Positions 50,814 to 62,235 of a stretch of DNA of 64,000 nucleotides are shown in pieces. Source of the stretch: Arsenophonus sp046530785 (GTDB taxonomy: Bacteria; Pseudomonadota; Gammaproteobacteria; Enterobacterales; Enterobacteriaceae); assembly GCA_046530785.1 (NCBI GenBank), contig JBHEQT010000002.1, positions 130,749 through 194,748 of the forward strand, in the 5' to 3' direction. A program made the position numbers and the translations under genes. The notes beneath the pieces were generated by a model. It made no database searches, was not told the origin of the DNA, and was given only the letters and a program-made list of their open reading frames with translations. Positions within the stretch are counted from its first letter, which is position 1. Each line of letters starts with the position of its first letter.

Positions 50814-50835
50814 CTATTACTAGAAATACTAGTAT

Positions 50836-51453
50836 TTATTCTATTTTTTGAGAAGCATTCATAGCTAATTGAAAGTATTTCTGATGTAATTTTTCTATGG
50901 TATTATAAAGTGTTAGTTTGTTAGTGTGATTATTAATTATTTCATCAGCTTTTTGTAGCCGTCTTGTTTGAGTAACTTGATTAGATAAAATATTTTTTAC
51001 TTCTTCTTGACTGATTCCGTCACGATTTATTATACGGTATATTTGTTCTTCTAATGTTAGATTAGTAACTATTATATGATCAGCAAGGTGCTCTAGATTA
51101 TTTTCAATTAATAATGGTATAACCCAAATTACATAAGGGTAGTTAAATAAAGTTAACTGATGTTGTGTTTCTTTATGTATTAACGGATGAAGTAAATTAT
51201 TTAACCATTCTTTTTCTATTGGGTTGCTAAATATTTTTTTTCTTAACTTGGAACGATTTAAACAACCATCGTTGTTAAGAATAGTTGAACCGAAATATTT
51301 TTTTATCATATTAAGCGCATAAGTATTAGGCATAACAATTTGTCTTGCAATGATATCTGCATCAATAATTGGTACTCCTAAGGATGAAAATTTATCTGAA
51401 ACAGTACTTTTACCAGTCCCGATCCCTCCTGTAAGGGCAATAATATAACTCAT
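50836..51453 (-). CDS. coaE: Dephospho-CoA kinase
   Basis: Last step of coenzyme A synthesis: phosphorylation of the 3'-hydroxyl of dephospho-CoA. 205 residues (E. coli 206). Walker A loop GGIGTGKST at about 9-17, then VPIIDADIIARQIV and LHPLIHKETQHQL of the family. GAGAG precedes the ATG on the reverse strand. Its ancestral partners downstream (zapD, yacG) are dead. CoA supply fits the retained pyruvate dehydrogenase 5 kb away. Confidence 0.97.
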   Translation of the reverse strand: MSYIIALTGGIGTGKSTVSDKFSSLGVPIIDADIIARQIVMPNTYALNMIKKYFGSTILNNDGCLNRSKLRKKIFSNPIEKEWLNNLLHPLIHKETQHQLTLFNYPYVIWVIPLLIENNLEHLADHIIVTNLTLEEQIYRIINRDGISQEEVKNILSNQVTQTRRLQKADEIINNHTNKLTLYNTIEKLHQKYFQLAMNASQKIE

Positions 51454-54400
51454 GTATATTTCTTTCTCTCTTTAATAGATTTTAATATTCTATTCCAAGA
51501 AAATTTAGTTAATTTTTAATTAATTATAACAAATTTTAACATAAAAATTTGATTTATTTTTTTAAATTGATTATTTAATAGGATAATTATCTAAATTAAA
51601 AATTAAATTAAATATATAATAAATAATAATCAAGAAATTATACTAAAATAGTAGTATCACTAATTAATTATTACTTCAATTAATTTCTATCTTTACTTAA
51701 AAATATTCAAAAGATTTTTTAAAATCTTTTGAAAAAAATTAAGTTTTAATACCCTTAAGAGAAATAAATTCTCACCATATAAAACCCTGAAAGAAACTTT
51801 CTTTTTTAAAAAAATTTTTTACTGAATTTTCATATATAAAATTAATGAAATTATGATAAATAGAGAGATGTTTAGTGTTTTAATGAATATTAAAATTATG
51901 ATAATAATTATTAATTTTGATTTAATTTAACATATAAAATTAAAAAATAGTAAAATAACAATAATGTATAAAATATTATCAACAATTTATTAGATATAGT
52001 AAAAAATGAAATCTAGTCTTTACTAAAAATTTAAAGATTAAATTTTTTATTTTAAATTCAGTAAATTTCTTGAAAATATAATTGAAAATATAAATCTAAA
52101 ATAATTGTTAAAGATAATATCGTTTTTAGTTATTTTATTAATTTTTTATTAAAAATTATCGTAATAAATGAATTAATAATTTTATATGAAATTTTATTGG
52201 TTTATTCATTTTAGTTTAAGTCTACTAAAAATTATTTTAGAAAGAAAATTAAATGCTTTTAATAAAAGTAAACCTAATGTTATTAATACTTCTAATAATT
52301 TCTACTAAAGTTTAACTTTAGATTAAAAAGTATTCTACTTGAATAGATACTTAAAGTTGATACATAAAATATATATTTTTTATATAAAAATCTTATAGAT
52401 ATATATATTTCTTTAAATTTAATTAAAGTAAATATTAAATTATTTTAAAATGTTTTAAAATCTCCTTTTAAAAAAAATTATTAAAATTTAAATATATAAA
52501 TTATTAATGTATAAGAAACAAAATTTACTGAATCATATTTCTGTTCTGGTTACTCTATATAGTTTCAGTATTGTTATTGTTAAATTTGAATAAAAGTTAT
52601 TTTAAAATAAATTAATAGAAGTTGTATTGTTCTTTTTTAGTCATAACTAATAAAAGTTTATAATGAAAATTAGTTTTTAAGATCCTAAATATTCATTATT
52701 TTTTTCAACTTAGATATTTACAAAATAATTTCTATTTAATGATCTGATTATATCATAATTTTACTTTTACTATTATATTATTGAATAATGAAGTAATTTT
52801 TTATTACTACATATATATGGAAAATCTTATTTTCTATTAAAGATCTAAACAATAATTAACTTCACATAAAAAGTTGAAAAATTTTCTAGTAAGATATTTA
52901 AATTTTTTAGTTAACTTTTTGTAAAATTTTGATACTAGCAACGTTTTTACTTAGCTTACTTTATAGTAATTTTAACTGTTTTTAATCAAATATTTTTCTT
53001 AACATAATTAAATTTTTCTAAGATAGAAATTAATGATCTTAAGATGATTTAAAATAAAAATTTTATAGATTAAATAACCCTTAATAAAATTCAATTGAGA
53101 TCTCAATTGAATTTTTCATATAATAGTTAAAATATTTATATGTTATGATATATATAAATTTATAAAGTGTTATGATTTTAGTAATTTCTAGTTATTCATA
53201 CAACTAGAATCCTTCTTTATAATAATCAACTTTAATGTAACTAATGTTAATTAAAGTTAATCTTCATTTTTTATTTGAACAGAATAATTCTGATATTTAA
53301 GTTCTTTTTATATTTTAACTTTATAATTATATTAATTGAAATAATAGTAAATTTTATTTCAGCTTAAATCCGATCATGAATAAAAACATTAGAAATAAGT
53401 ATAACTTTTTAGTAGTTAAATTTTTATAATTAAAAATAGAAAATATTATAATCAAATAATCTGTAACAATATTTTAATTATAAAAAAATTTTAATTTATC
53501 CTTGATAAATTTTATAATTTATGATCTAAAATTCAGATAATGTTTTAGTTCAGTAATTATTCTTTGTAGAACTTTCTAAATAACTCAATTTTTATTGTAG
53601 GTAGTCCTTTCATTTTTAATGATTTTTTAAATTTTAATAATTTTCAGAAATGATTTTAAATAACATTCCATTTTATTTCTTATATTACTCTCATATTTTT
53701 AAACTTTATTTATTAGAATCGTAAATATTTTATTGTAACCAAATTTGATAAATACTTATTCAAAAATCCAAACAATTTAATTTTTATTTTATAAGAAATA
53801 GATTCAAGATCTTATTTATAGATCTTTTAATTTATAGTTTTGTATTTTAAAATACATAATTTTATTAAAAAATTAATAATTATTAATTTTTATTAAATAA
53901 ATTTTGTTCTTTCATAACAATAGTAAATCAAGAATAAAAATATAAAATATTATAATATTCCTTTAAATAATATTTTTATATTAAAGTTTAAATAAAGTTG
54001 AAAACTTTTACCAATAATTAATTTTTAGATTTATATCTAAATTATCATTTTTAACTTTATATCGATTAAAATTGATAAATTACTTATTAGTATATATTTA
54101 ATAATAAAAATAATTTTCTTACTACTAAAATAATTACTTATCAAAATAATAATTTTTAAATTTATTTATCAGAGATGTATCAGTAATTTGATAAATATTT
54201 CTATATTAAATGATAGATTAGTTAAAATAAATAAAAAATTAATTTATTAAATACTTTGTACTATTAAAGATAATAAAAATCCAGTTTTTGACCTTTAAAA
54301 CCCTGCCTTATAATTTTTTATAAAAATTTTTTTTAATACAAAACTAATTATATTTAAAATAATATAAGAAAGAGAAGTAAATCTGATAAATAGATCAGAG

Positions 54401-55177
54401 TATTCCTTAAATTAAAAATACTATTATTTATTTAGTATTTTTATATTCATTAATTACAAGATCCATATATTAGCTATTAATTTTTCTTTAATTAAAGAAG
54501 TAATATTACTTAAAAAATTTGTTTAGATGATTTAAATATCAATAAAAAATTGAAATTTTAATTGAAAAATAAAAATAAATTTATTGAAATAGTGAAATAA
54601 AAAACAAAAACTTCCATCAGTAATACTATATCTCTTATAAGAACATCTTAATATAACTGATAGGAGTTTTCTTTTAAAATATATGTACTATAATACTTAA
54701 AACATTAAAATCTTACTATAAATAAGATATTTATTATCTTTCCTTTTAATATATTAAATAAAAGAATTAAATATTAATTCTTTTATTATATTTATAAATT
54801 TTTATATTTGTTAAAATAATTTAACAATTATTTAATTTAATTAGTTATATATAATGTATTAAAAAAAGAATTTCATATTAATGAAAATTATCTTCTTACC
54901 TTTAAGATAAGTATTTTTTTAAATTAATTTAAATAAAGAAATGATAATAATCGTTAACAATTCTATTAATGATTGTTATCATTTAAAAATCTCATATCTA
55001 TATATTTATGTATTTAAATTTAGTTAAATATAATAGCAAGATTCATTTATTCAATTATTTGTTTATATAGATAAATAATATTTTTTAAAAATATTATTTA
55101 TCAGATTTTAAATTTTCAAAATTTTTATCAAATATGATAATATTTTAAGATTAAAATTTAATTTTTATAGAAAATTA
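51454..55177. other. 3.7-kb AT-rich desert between coaE and the pdhR relic
   Basis: No reading frame longer than chance and no motif I can recognise. The sequence seems even more A+T-rich than the other deserts. In E. coli this interval holds guaC, a type IV pilus cluster, nadC, ampD, ampE and aroP, about three times more DNA, so large deletions as well as point decay have happened here. Confidence 0.5.
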
Positions 55178-55945
55178 ATGGATAGTTTTTATTATATATA
55201 AGATATATTGATATGTTAATTTATCATAATTTTGCTATGTAAATATTTATAAAATGAATATTATATCAAAATTTAATAATTTAAATTATCTGATTCTCAT
55301 TGAAGAAATCTCCTTAAATATTTCTTTCTATAAATGAACTATAAGTAGTTTACTATTCCTCATCCTTTTAGATTAAGGATAGTTAAAAATTAAAGATAAA
55401 ATCTTTCTATTTTTTCAATAAAGAATTATATCAAACTTTCATTGAACCTTCTTACCTTCTTGTTATTATAACATATATAAAATTATAATCTATTTTTAGA
55501 AATACATCATCAATTTAAAGATTATATTTAAATTTCAATAGTTTGAAAGAAATTAATAAGGATTTATATTGAATTAAACGATAAATTGTTTACAAAGTTT
55601 AGAATATTCAATGGAATGAGATATTAATGTAAAATTGAAATTTTACAATATAAATTTCTTTTTATTGAAAAAGTTTATTAAGTTTAAATATCACCTTCAT
55701 TTACTTTCTTAAATTATTTTAATTTCAGAGAAAATTTTAATCAGATTATATATACATAAAAATATAATTAGTATTAATTAAATATAAAACTCAAATTTTT
55801 GAACTATTATTATACATAAATTTGAAATAAATATAGAGGAGAACTTTTATATCTTCATTTAAAAATTTATTAAAGAGATTTTAATGAGAAATCTGATCAA
55901 ATCATAATCGTTTTTTTAGGATCGATCAAAAAATTACTAAATTTA
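55178..55945 (+). pseudogene. pdhR: pdhR relic, pyruvate-sensing repressor
   Basis: Upstream of aceE as in E. coli. KTQIFE (55786-55803) matches RTRIFE and, after about 80 bases with stops, LLKRF, two stops and E fits LLDRSREE near the C-terminus. Projecting the 254-codon gene gives a start near 55178, where an ATG lies. PdhR (GntR family) represses the pdhR-aceEF-lpd operon when pyruvate is low. Its loss suggests constitutive expression. Confidence 0.82.
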
Positions 55946-56105
55946 TTAATAAAGATTTTTGTTGTTACGTTTTGCATTATTATATGATTTATTAGAGATA
56001 AATTTATAGCAAATAAAAACTATTTTTATTTATGATTAAATAAATGTTTTTAAAAGATGGAATCAGAAATTATATTAGAAAAAAATAATAAATAAGGAAT
56101 ACACC

Positions 56106-58772
56106 ATGCTAAACATGTTAAAAACTGACATAGATCCGATCGAAACTCGCGACTGGTTACAAGCGATCAAATCGGTCATCCGTGAAGAAGGTGTTGATCG
56201 TGCTCATTATCTTATTAAAAAGATAATACAACAATTATGTAAAATGGGATCTGATAATATCACGCTGGATTTTAAAACCTCTAATTATATCAATACTATT
56301 TCTGTGGAGGATCAACCTGATTATCCTGGTAATATAGATTTAGAACGTCGTATTCTCTCTGCAATTCGTTGGAATGCTGTAATGATAGTTTTACGAGCTT
56401 CTAAAAAAAATTTAGAATTAGGTGGGCATATGGCTTCCTTCCAATCTTCTGCAACTTTATATGAAGTTTGTTTTAACCATTTTTTTAAGGCAAAAAATAA
56501 TATTAATGGTGGAGATTTAGTTTTTTTTCAAGGACATATTTCTCCTGGTATCTATGCACGTGCATTTTTAGAAGGCCGTATTAGTAAGGAGCAAATGGAA
56601 AATTTCCGGCAAGAAATTTCTGGAAAAGGACTTTCCTCTTACCCTCATCCTAAGTTGATGCCTGAATTTTGGCAATTTCCTACAGTGTCAATGGGATTAG
56701 CAGCGATTACTGCTATTTATCAAGCAAAATTTTTAAAATATTTACATCATCGAAATTTAAAGGATACAAAAGATCAAAGAGTTTATGCTTTCCTTGGTGA
56801 CGGTGAAATGGATGAGCCTGAATCTAAAGGTGCTATCACAATTGCTACTCGTGAAAAATTAGATAATCTTGTTTTTGTAATTAATTGTAACTTACAGAGA
56901 CTGGATGGTCCAGTTATTGGTAACGGTAAGATTATTAATGAATTAGAAGGTATTTTTATCGGTGCAGGATGGCAGGTTATTAAAGTATTATGGGGTGGAA
57001 GATGGGATGAGTTGTTGAGAAAGGATGATTCAGGTAAACTAGTTCAGTTGATGAATGAAACTTTAGATGGTGACTATCAAACATTTAAATCTAAAGATGG
57101 CGCTTATATCCGTAAACACTTCTTTAATCGTTATCTTGAGACAAGTGAATTAGTTAAAGATATGACCAATAATGAAATTTGGTCATTAAATCGTGGTGGA
57201 CACGATCCAAAAAAGGTTTATGCTGCTTTTAAGAAAGCAGAAGAAACTAAAGGTAAACCAACAGTAATTTTAGCAAAAACAGTTAAAGGGTATGGTATGG
57301 GCAATAATATAGAAGGAAAAAATATTTCTCATCAAGTTAAAAAAATAAATTTAGAAGAGATTCGTTATTTCCGTGATCGATTTAATATACCAGTATCCGA
57401 TGATCAATTAGAAAAATTGCCTTTTATTACCTTTAAAGAAGATTCAGAAGAATATAAGTATTTATATAATCATCGTTTGGCATTGGGTGGATATTTACCA
57501 GAACGAAAACCTACTTTTGATGGAATCTTAGATATTCCTAAACTAGAGGAATTTAACCAATTATTAAAAGAGCAAAGTAAAGAAATCTCTACAACGATTG
57601 CATTTGTACGCTTTTTGAATATAATGCTAAAAAATAAATCGATTAAAGATCGATTAGTACCAATTATTGCTGATGAAGCTCGTACTTTTGGTATGGAAGG
57701 TTTATTTCGGCAGATAGGGATTTATAGCCAAAACGGACAGCAGTATATCCCTCAAGATCGTGAACAAGTTGCTTATTATAAGGAGGATAAAAGAGGGCAA
57801 ATTCTTCAAGAGGGTATTAATGAATTAGGAGCTTGTGCATCTTGGTTGGCTGCTGCTACATCGTATAGCACAAATAATCTTCCGATGATTTCATTTTATA
57901 TTTATTATTCCATCTTCGGATTTCAGCGTATTGGTGATCTGCTATGGGCAGCTGGAGACCAACAAGCTCGTGGATTTCTGATAGGAGGAACTTCAGGGCG
58001 CACTACATTAAATGGTGAAGGTTTGCAGCATGGAGATGGACATAGCCATATTCAATCACTAACTATACCTAACTGTATCTCTTACAATCCAGCCTATGCT
58101 TATGAAGTTGCTGTTATTATTCACGATGGTTTAGTCCGTATGTATGGTGAGAAACAAGAAAATATTTATTATTATATTACTACTTTGAATGAAAATTATC
58201 ATATGCCAGCGATTCCTTCTGGTGTTGAGGAAGGTATTTGTAAAGGTATTTACAAGATTGAATCACTAAAAGGAGAAAAAGGAGAAATTCAATTATTAGG
58301 TTCTGGTTCAATGATGCCTCATGTCCGAGAAGCTGCAAAAATTTTGTCTAATGAATACAATATTGGTTCTAATGTTTATAGTGTAACGTCATTTACCGAA
58401 TTAGCTCGTGAAGGACAGGATTGTGATCGTTGGAATATGTTACATCCATCCAATAAACGTCGTGTACCTTATGTTTCTCAAATCATGAATGATATACCTG
58501 CAGTTGCATCAACTGATTACATGAAATTATTTGCAGAACAAATTCGTTCCTATATTCCTACAAAGAATTATCATGTTTTAGGTACTGATGGATTTGGTCG
58601 TTCAGATAGCCGTAAAAACCTTCGTTATTATTTTGAAATTGATACTTCCTATGTGGTAATAGCGGCGTTAGGTGAATTAGCAAAACGTGGAGAAATAGAT
58701 TTAAAATTAGTTGATGAAGCTATCAAAAAATATAACATTAATCCAGAAAAAATTAATCCGCGTTTAGGATAA
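56106..58772 (+). CDS. aceE: Pyruvate dehydrogenase E1 component
   Basis: Thiamine-diphosphate-dependent decarboxylase of the pyruvate dehydrogenase complex, passing the acetyl group to lipoyl-AceF. 888 residues (E. coli 887). The ThDP/Mg motif runs from GDGEMDEPESKGA to NCNLQRLDGP. GGHMASFQSSAT, NRGGHDPKK and TLNENYHMPA are intact. AAGGAA precedes the ATG. The N-terminus (MLNMLKTDIDPIETRDW) differs only in the first few residues. One oddity: GLQHGDGHSH where E. coli has GLQHEDGHSH (Glu to Gly, residue 643). Cotranscribed with aceF 12 bases later. Confidence 0.97.
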   Translation: MLNMLKTDIDPIETRDWLQAIKSVIREEGVDRAHYLIKKIIQQLCKMGSDNITLDFKTSNYINTISVEDQPDYPGNIDLERRILSAIRWNAVMIVLRASKKNLELGGHMASFQSSATLYEVCFNHFFKAKNNINGGDLVFFQGHISPGIYARAFLEGRISKEQMENFRQEISGKGLSSYPHPKLMPEFWQFPTVSMGLAAITAIYQAKFLKYLHHRNLKDTKDQRVYAFLGDGEMDEPESKGAITIATREKLDNLVFVINCNLQRLDGPVIGNGKIINELEGIFIGAGWQVIKVLWGGRWDELLRKDDSGKLVQLMNETLDGDYQTFKSKDGAYIRKHFFNRYLETSELVKDMTNNEIWSLNRGGHDPKKVYAAFKKAEETKGKPTVILAKTVKGYGMGNNIEGKNISHQVKKINLEEIRYFRDRFNIPVSDDQLEKLPFITFKEDSEEYKYLYNHRLALGGYLPERKPTFDGILDIPKLEEFNQLLKEQSKEISTTIAFVRFLNIMLKNKSIKDRLVPIIADEARTFGMEGLFRQIGIYSQNGQQYIPQDREQVAYYKEDKRGQILQEGINELGACASWLAAATSYSTNNLPMISFYIYYSIFGFQRIGDLLWAAGDQQARGFLIGGTSGRTTLNGEGLQHGDGHSHIQSLTIPNCISYNPAYAYEVAVIIHDGLVRMYGEKQENIYYYITTLNENYHMPAIPSGVEEGICKGIYKIESLKGEKGEIQLLGSGSMMPHVREAAKILSNEYNIGSNVYSVTSFTELAREGQDCDRWNMLHPSNKRRVPYVSQIMNDIPAVASTDYMKLFAEQIRSYIPTKNYHVLGTDGFGRSDSRKNLRYYFEIDTSYVVIAALGELAKRGEIDLKLVDEAIKKYNINPEKINPRLG

Positions 58773-58784
58773 GAGGGAAAATCA

Positions 58785-60404
58785 ATGTTTATTGGAATTA
58801 ACGTTCCTGATATTGGTGTAGATAAATTTGAAGTTATAGAAATTATGGTAAAAGTTGGTGATGAAGTTGATATTGAGCAGTCGTTAATCACCGTAGAAGG
58901 TGACAAGGCATCAATGGAAATTCCATCACCGCAGGTTGGGATTGTTAAAGAAATTAAAGTTTCGGTGGGTGACAAAGTTACAACTGGTAATTTAATAATG
59001 GTTTTTGATACAATAAAAACAATAACAAAATCCAGCATTAAAAAATTTTTAGATTCAAACATAGATAAAATAGATCATAAAGATGATAATCTATCTAGAT
59101 TTGAATTAAAGAAAGTAGTTTTACCGGATATTAGTAATAATGAAATTGAAGTTACTGACATAATGGTTGATCTTGGTAATCAAATTTACGTTGATCAATC
59201 ATTAATTACTGTAAAAAGTGAAAAGGGGTTGATAGAAGTACCAGCACCTTTTTCTGGAGAAGTTAAAGAGATTAAAGTCATAAAAGGAGATAAAGTTAAA
59301 ACTGGTTCACTTATTATGATTTTTTCGGTTTATTCCAACGAAGTTTTTCCAAATACTGGTTCAGAAATCACGATTTCTAAAATACCAAAGAAATTATCGA
59401 ATCCATATTTTGAAAAACCTAAAACTTCATTCATTAAAAAGAAAAGTTCTATTTTAAATATTAAAAATAAATTTATTGAAAAAAAGAAATATGTCTATGC
59501 AACACCACTTATTCGCCGATTAGCGAGTGAATTTGATATTAATTTATCTAAGATAAACGGAACTGGGCGTAAAGGTCGTATTATACGTGAAGACTTTCAG
59601 AATTATATTAAAGAAGCGATAGATCATTTTGAAACAAAAGTGAGTACAACGGAAAGTTTTCTAAGTATGAAAGCATGGCCAAAAATTGATTTTAGTAAAT
59701 TTGGTGAAGTTGAAGAAGTCGAATTAAATAGAACTCAAAAGATATTTAGTGCTAATTTGAGTCGTAATTGGACAATAATTCCGCATGTAACTCTTATGGA
59801 AGATGCTGATATTACCGAGGTAGAATCTTTTCGTAATCAGCAGAATAAAGAGATGGAAAGATTGAGAATAGGAATAAAAATTACACCATTAGTTTTTATC
59901 ATGAAAGCAGTTGCTCGGGCATTAGAAGAAATGCTTCGTTTCAATAGTTCAATTTCTGAGGATACTAAAACATTAACACTGAAAAAATATGTTCATATTG
60001 GTATAGCGATTGATACAGAAAATGGTTTAGTTGTTCCCGTTATTCGTGATGTTAATAAAAAAGGTATTATTGATCTTTCAAAAAGATTAATGGAAGTATC
60101 AAAGAAAGCTCGTTCCGGTAAGTTGACTGTATCTGATATGCAAGGTGGAAGTTTTACTATTTCTAGCTTAGGTGGAATTGGTACAACAAATTTTACACCT
60201 ATTATTAATGCACCAGAAGTAGCTATTATTGGCCTATCTCGTTCATCAATAAAACCTGTATGGAATGGGACTGAATTTATTTCACGTATAATATTACCTA
60301 TGTCGCTATCTTTTGATCATCGTGTAATTAATGGGGCAGATGGAGCACGTTTCCTTACTCGTATTGCACAGTTAATGAGTGATATTCGCCATTTAGTTAT
60401 GTAA
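58785..60404 (+). CDS. aceF: Dihydrolipoamide acetyltransferase E2 with two lipoyl domains
   Basis: Core of the pyruvate dehydrogenase complex, moving acetyl from lipoamide to CoA. 539 residues against 630 in E. coli. There are two lipoyl domains instead of three: Lys41 in GDKASME and Lys147 in SEKGLIEV. The peripheral-subunit-binding domain is at about 238-272 (ATPLIRRLASEFDI, GTGRKGRI). The catalytic domain ends SFDHRVINGADGARF, where the usual Asp of DHRxxDG is Asn, as I recall for the Azotobacter enzyme. Linkers are Lys/Ser-rich rather than Ala/Pro-rich. GAGGG precedes the ATG. Confidence 0.97.
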   Translation: MFIGINVPDIGVDKFEVIEIMVKVGDEVDIEQSLITVEGDKASMEIPSPQVGIVKEIKVSVGDKVTTGNLIMVFDTIKTITKSSIKKFLDSNIDKIDHKDDNLSRFELKKVVLPDISNNEIEVTDIMVDLGNQIYVDQSLITVKSEKGLIEVPAPFSGEVKEIKVIKGDKVKTGSLIMIFSVYSNEVFPNTGSEITISKIPKKLSNPYFEKPKTSFIKKKSSILNIKNKFIEKKKYVYATPLIRRLASEFDINLSKINGTGRKGRIIREDFQNYIKEAIDHFETKVSTTESFLSMKAWPKIDFSKFGEVEEVELNRTQKIFSANLSRNWTIIPHVTLMEDADITEVESFRNQQNKEMERLRIGIKITPLVFIMKAVARALEEMLRFNSSISEDTKTLTLKKYVHIGIAIDTENGLVVPVIRDVNKKGIIDLSKRLMEVSKKARSGKLTVSDMQGGSFTISSLGGIGTTNFTPIINAPEVAIIGLSRSSIKPVWNGTEFISRIILPMSLSFDHRVINGADGARFLTRIAQLMSDIRHLVM

Positions 60405-60605
60405 TTTACAAATTATCTTGAATATCATCTTACTTTTATTAATTAATAATTGAAAAATTTTTTCATATCGATTAAAAAATTTTGTGATATTGGACAATTT
60501 CAAGAAAATTAATAATTATTATTAATTACTTTTAGTATAAAATTTCTGTAATTATAAATTTTTTTCGTCTAACAAGATAGTGAGCATCAAAAGTAAGAGG
60601 TCATG
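60405..60605 (+). other. aceF-lpd intergenic spacer
   Basis: 200 AT-rich bases. In E. coli a separate lpd promoter lies here (shared E3 supply for several complexes). TATAAA at 60536-60541 could be a -10 box but no good -35 accompanies it. AAGAGGTC just before the start is the lpd ribosome binding site. Confidence 0.4.
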
Positions 60606-62045
60606 ATGGGTACTAAAATTAAAACACAAGTAGCAGTTCTAGGTTCTGGCCCTGCAGGTTATTCAGCAGCTTTTCGCTGCGTAGATTTAGGTTTAAAAAC
60701 AGTTTTAATAGAACGTTATGAGACATTAGGAGGCGTTTGCCTTAATGTTGGTTGTATTCCTTCAAAAGCATTACTGCATGTTGCAAAAGTTATTGAAGAA
60801 ACTAAGGGATTTGTGAAACATGGAATTGTATTTGATAATCCAAAAATAAATATTAATAAAGTAAGGTTTTGGAAAGAAAAAATTATTGGTCAATTTACCA
60901 CTGGTCTATTAGAAATGGCAAATAATCGTAAAATTATGATTATTAATGGTTTAGGTAAATTTATAGATGAAAATACACTTATCATTAAAGGAAAAAAAGA
61001 GGAAACAATAATAAAATTTGAGAATGCTATTATTGCAGCAGGTTCACGACCAATTCAACTTCCATTTATTCCATATGAAGATTCTCGTATTTGGAATTCT
61101 ACTGATGCTCTACAGTTAAAAAAAATACCAAATCGTATATTAATAATAGGAGGAGGCATCATCGGTTTAGAAATGGGTACCGTTTATCATGCATTAGGAT
61201 CAAAAATTGATGTTGTTGAAATGTTTAATCAGATTATTCCAGCAGCAGATAAGGATATTGTTAATTTGTTCACTAAACAAATACGTAAGAAATTTAATTT
61301 AATGCTCGATACTAAAATAACTGCACTAGAAGCTAAAAAAGATGGTATTTATATTACTATAGAAAGTAAAAAAAATCAGGAAGAGAAACAGTGTTACGAT
61401 GCTGTTTTAGTGGCAATTGGTCGTGTACCTAATGGAAATTTGATTGATGCAGATAAAGCTGGGATAGAAGTAGATAAAAATGGTTTTATCAGAACAGATA
61501 AGCAGATGCGTACTAATATTTCTCATATTTATGCCATAGGTGATATTGTTAGTCATCCAATGTTAGCTCATAAAGGTATCCATGAAGGATATATTGCTGC
61601 TGAAGTGATTTCTGGACTAAAACACTATTTTGATCCAAAAGTTATCCCTTCAATTGCTTATACTGATCCTGAAGTTGCCTGGGTTGGTTTGACGGAAAAA
61701 GAAGCTAAAGAAAAAGGTATTAATTATAAAGTAGCTACTTTTCCATGGGTTGCTTCTGGTCGCGCGATTGCATCCAATTTTTCAGATGGTATGACTAAAC
61801 TTATTTTTGATAAGGAAACTCATCGTATTATTGGTGGAGCAGTTATTGGTATTAACGGTGGAGAATTGCTTGGTGAGATTAGTTTAGCTATTGAAATGGG
61901 GTGTGATGCACAAGATATTGCATTGACCATTCATGCTCATCCTACATTATACGAATCAATTGGTATGGCAGCTGAAGTATTTGAAGGAATTATTACTACT
62001 CTACCTAATGCAAAATCAAAGATAAATAAGACTAATATTTATTGA
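60606..62045 (+). CDS. lpd: Dihydrolipoamide dehydrogenase E3
   Basis: FAD enzyme that re-oxidises dihydrolipoamide in pyruvate dehydrogenase, 2-oxoglutarate dehydrogenase and the glycine cleavage system. The start is the second of two tandem ATGs (60603, 60606), giving MGTKIKTQVAVLGSGPAGYS and 479 residues (E. coli 474). The redox disulfide is Cys45-Cys50 in CLNVGC, the E. coli numbering. GGGIIGLEMG is the NAD-binding loop, and HAHPTLYE carries the catalytic His-Glu pair. GAGG is well placed upstream. Confidence 0.98.
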   Translation: MGTKIKTQVAVLGSGPAGYSAAFRCVDLGLKTVLIERYETLGGVCLNVGCIPSKALLHVAKVIEETKGFVKHGIVFDNPKININKVRFWKEKIIGQFTTGLLEMANNRKIMIINGLGKFIDENTLIIKGKKEETIIKFENAIIAAGSRPIQLPFIPYEDSRIWNSTDALQLKKIPNRILIIGGGIIGLEMGTVYHALGSKIDVVEMFNQIIPAADKDIVNLFTKQIRKKFNLMLDTKITALEAKKDGIYITIESKKNQEEKQCYDAVLVAIGRVPNGNLIDADKAGIEVDKNGFIRTDKQMRTNISHIYAIGDIVSHPMLAHKGIHEGYIAAEVISGLKHYFDPKVIPSIAYTDPEVAWVGLTEKEAKEKGINYKVATFPWVASGRAIASNFSDGMTKLIFDKETHRIIGGAVIGINGGELLGEISLAIEMGCDAQDIALTIHAHPTLYESIGMAAEVFEGIITTLPNAKSKINKTNIY

Positions 62046-62235
62046 TTCTGATCAATGTTAAAGATGTATAAATAAATTAACAAAAAAATTTAATTCTATT
62101 TTTTTGAATGATCTATATTTATTATATTAAATAAAAATTATCTTATTTAAAATTAATTGCTATGAAAACAAAATTTGTTTCCTATTTAGCTATAAAATAC
62201 AAGTATTAATTTAAATTAATTTAAAAGATCTTTAC
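62046..62235. other. lpd-acnB intergenic spacer
   Basis: About 190 AT-rich bases between lpd and the acnB relic. I see no clear terminator hairpin followed by a T-run. Confidence 0.4.

Noticed and set aside
60300..60340. AceF catalytic motif DHRVING instead of DHRVIDG as a sign of inactivation
   Set aside because: As I recall, Asn is the natural residue in the Azotobacter enzyme, and all other catalytic-domain motifs are intact, so loss of function is not implied.
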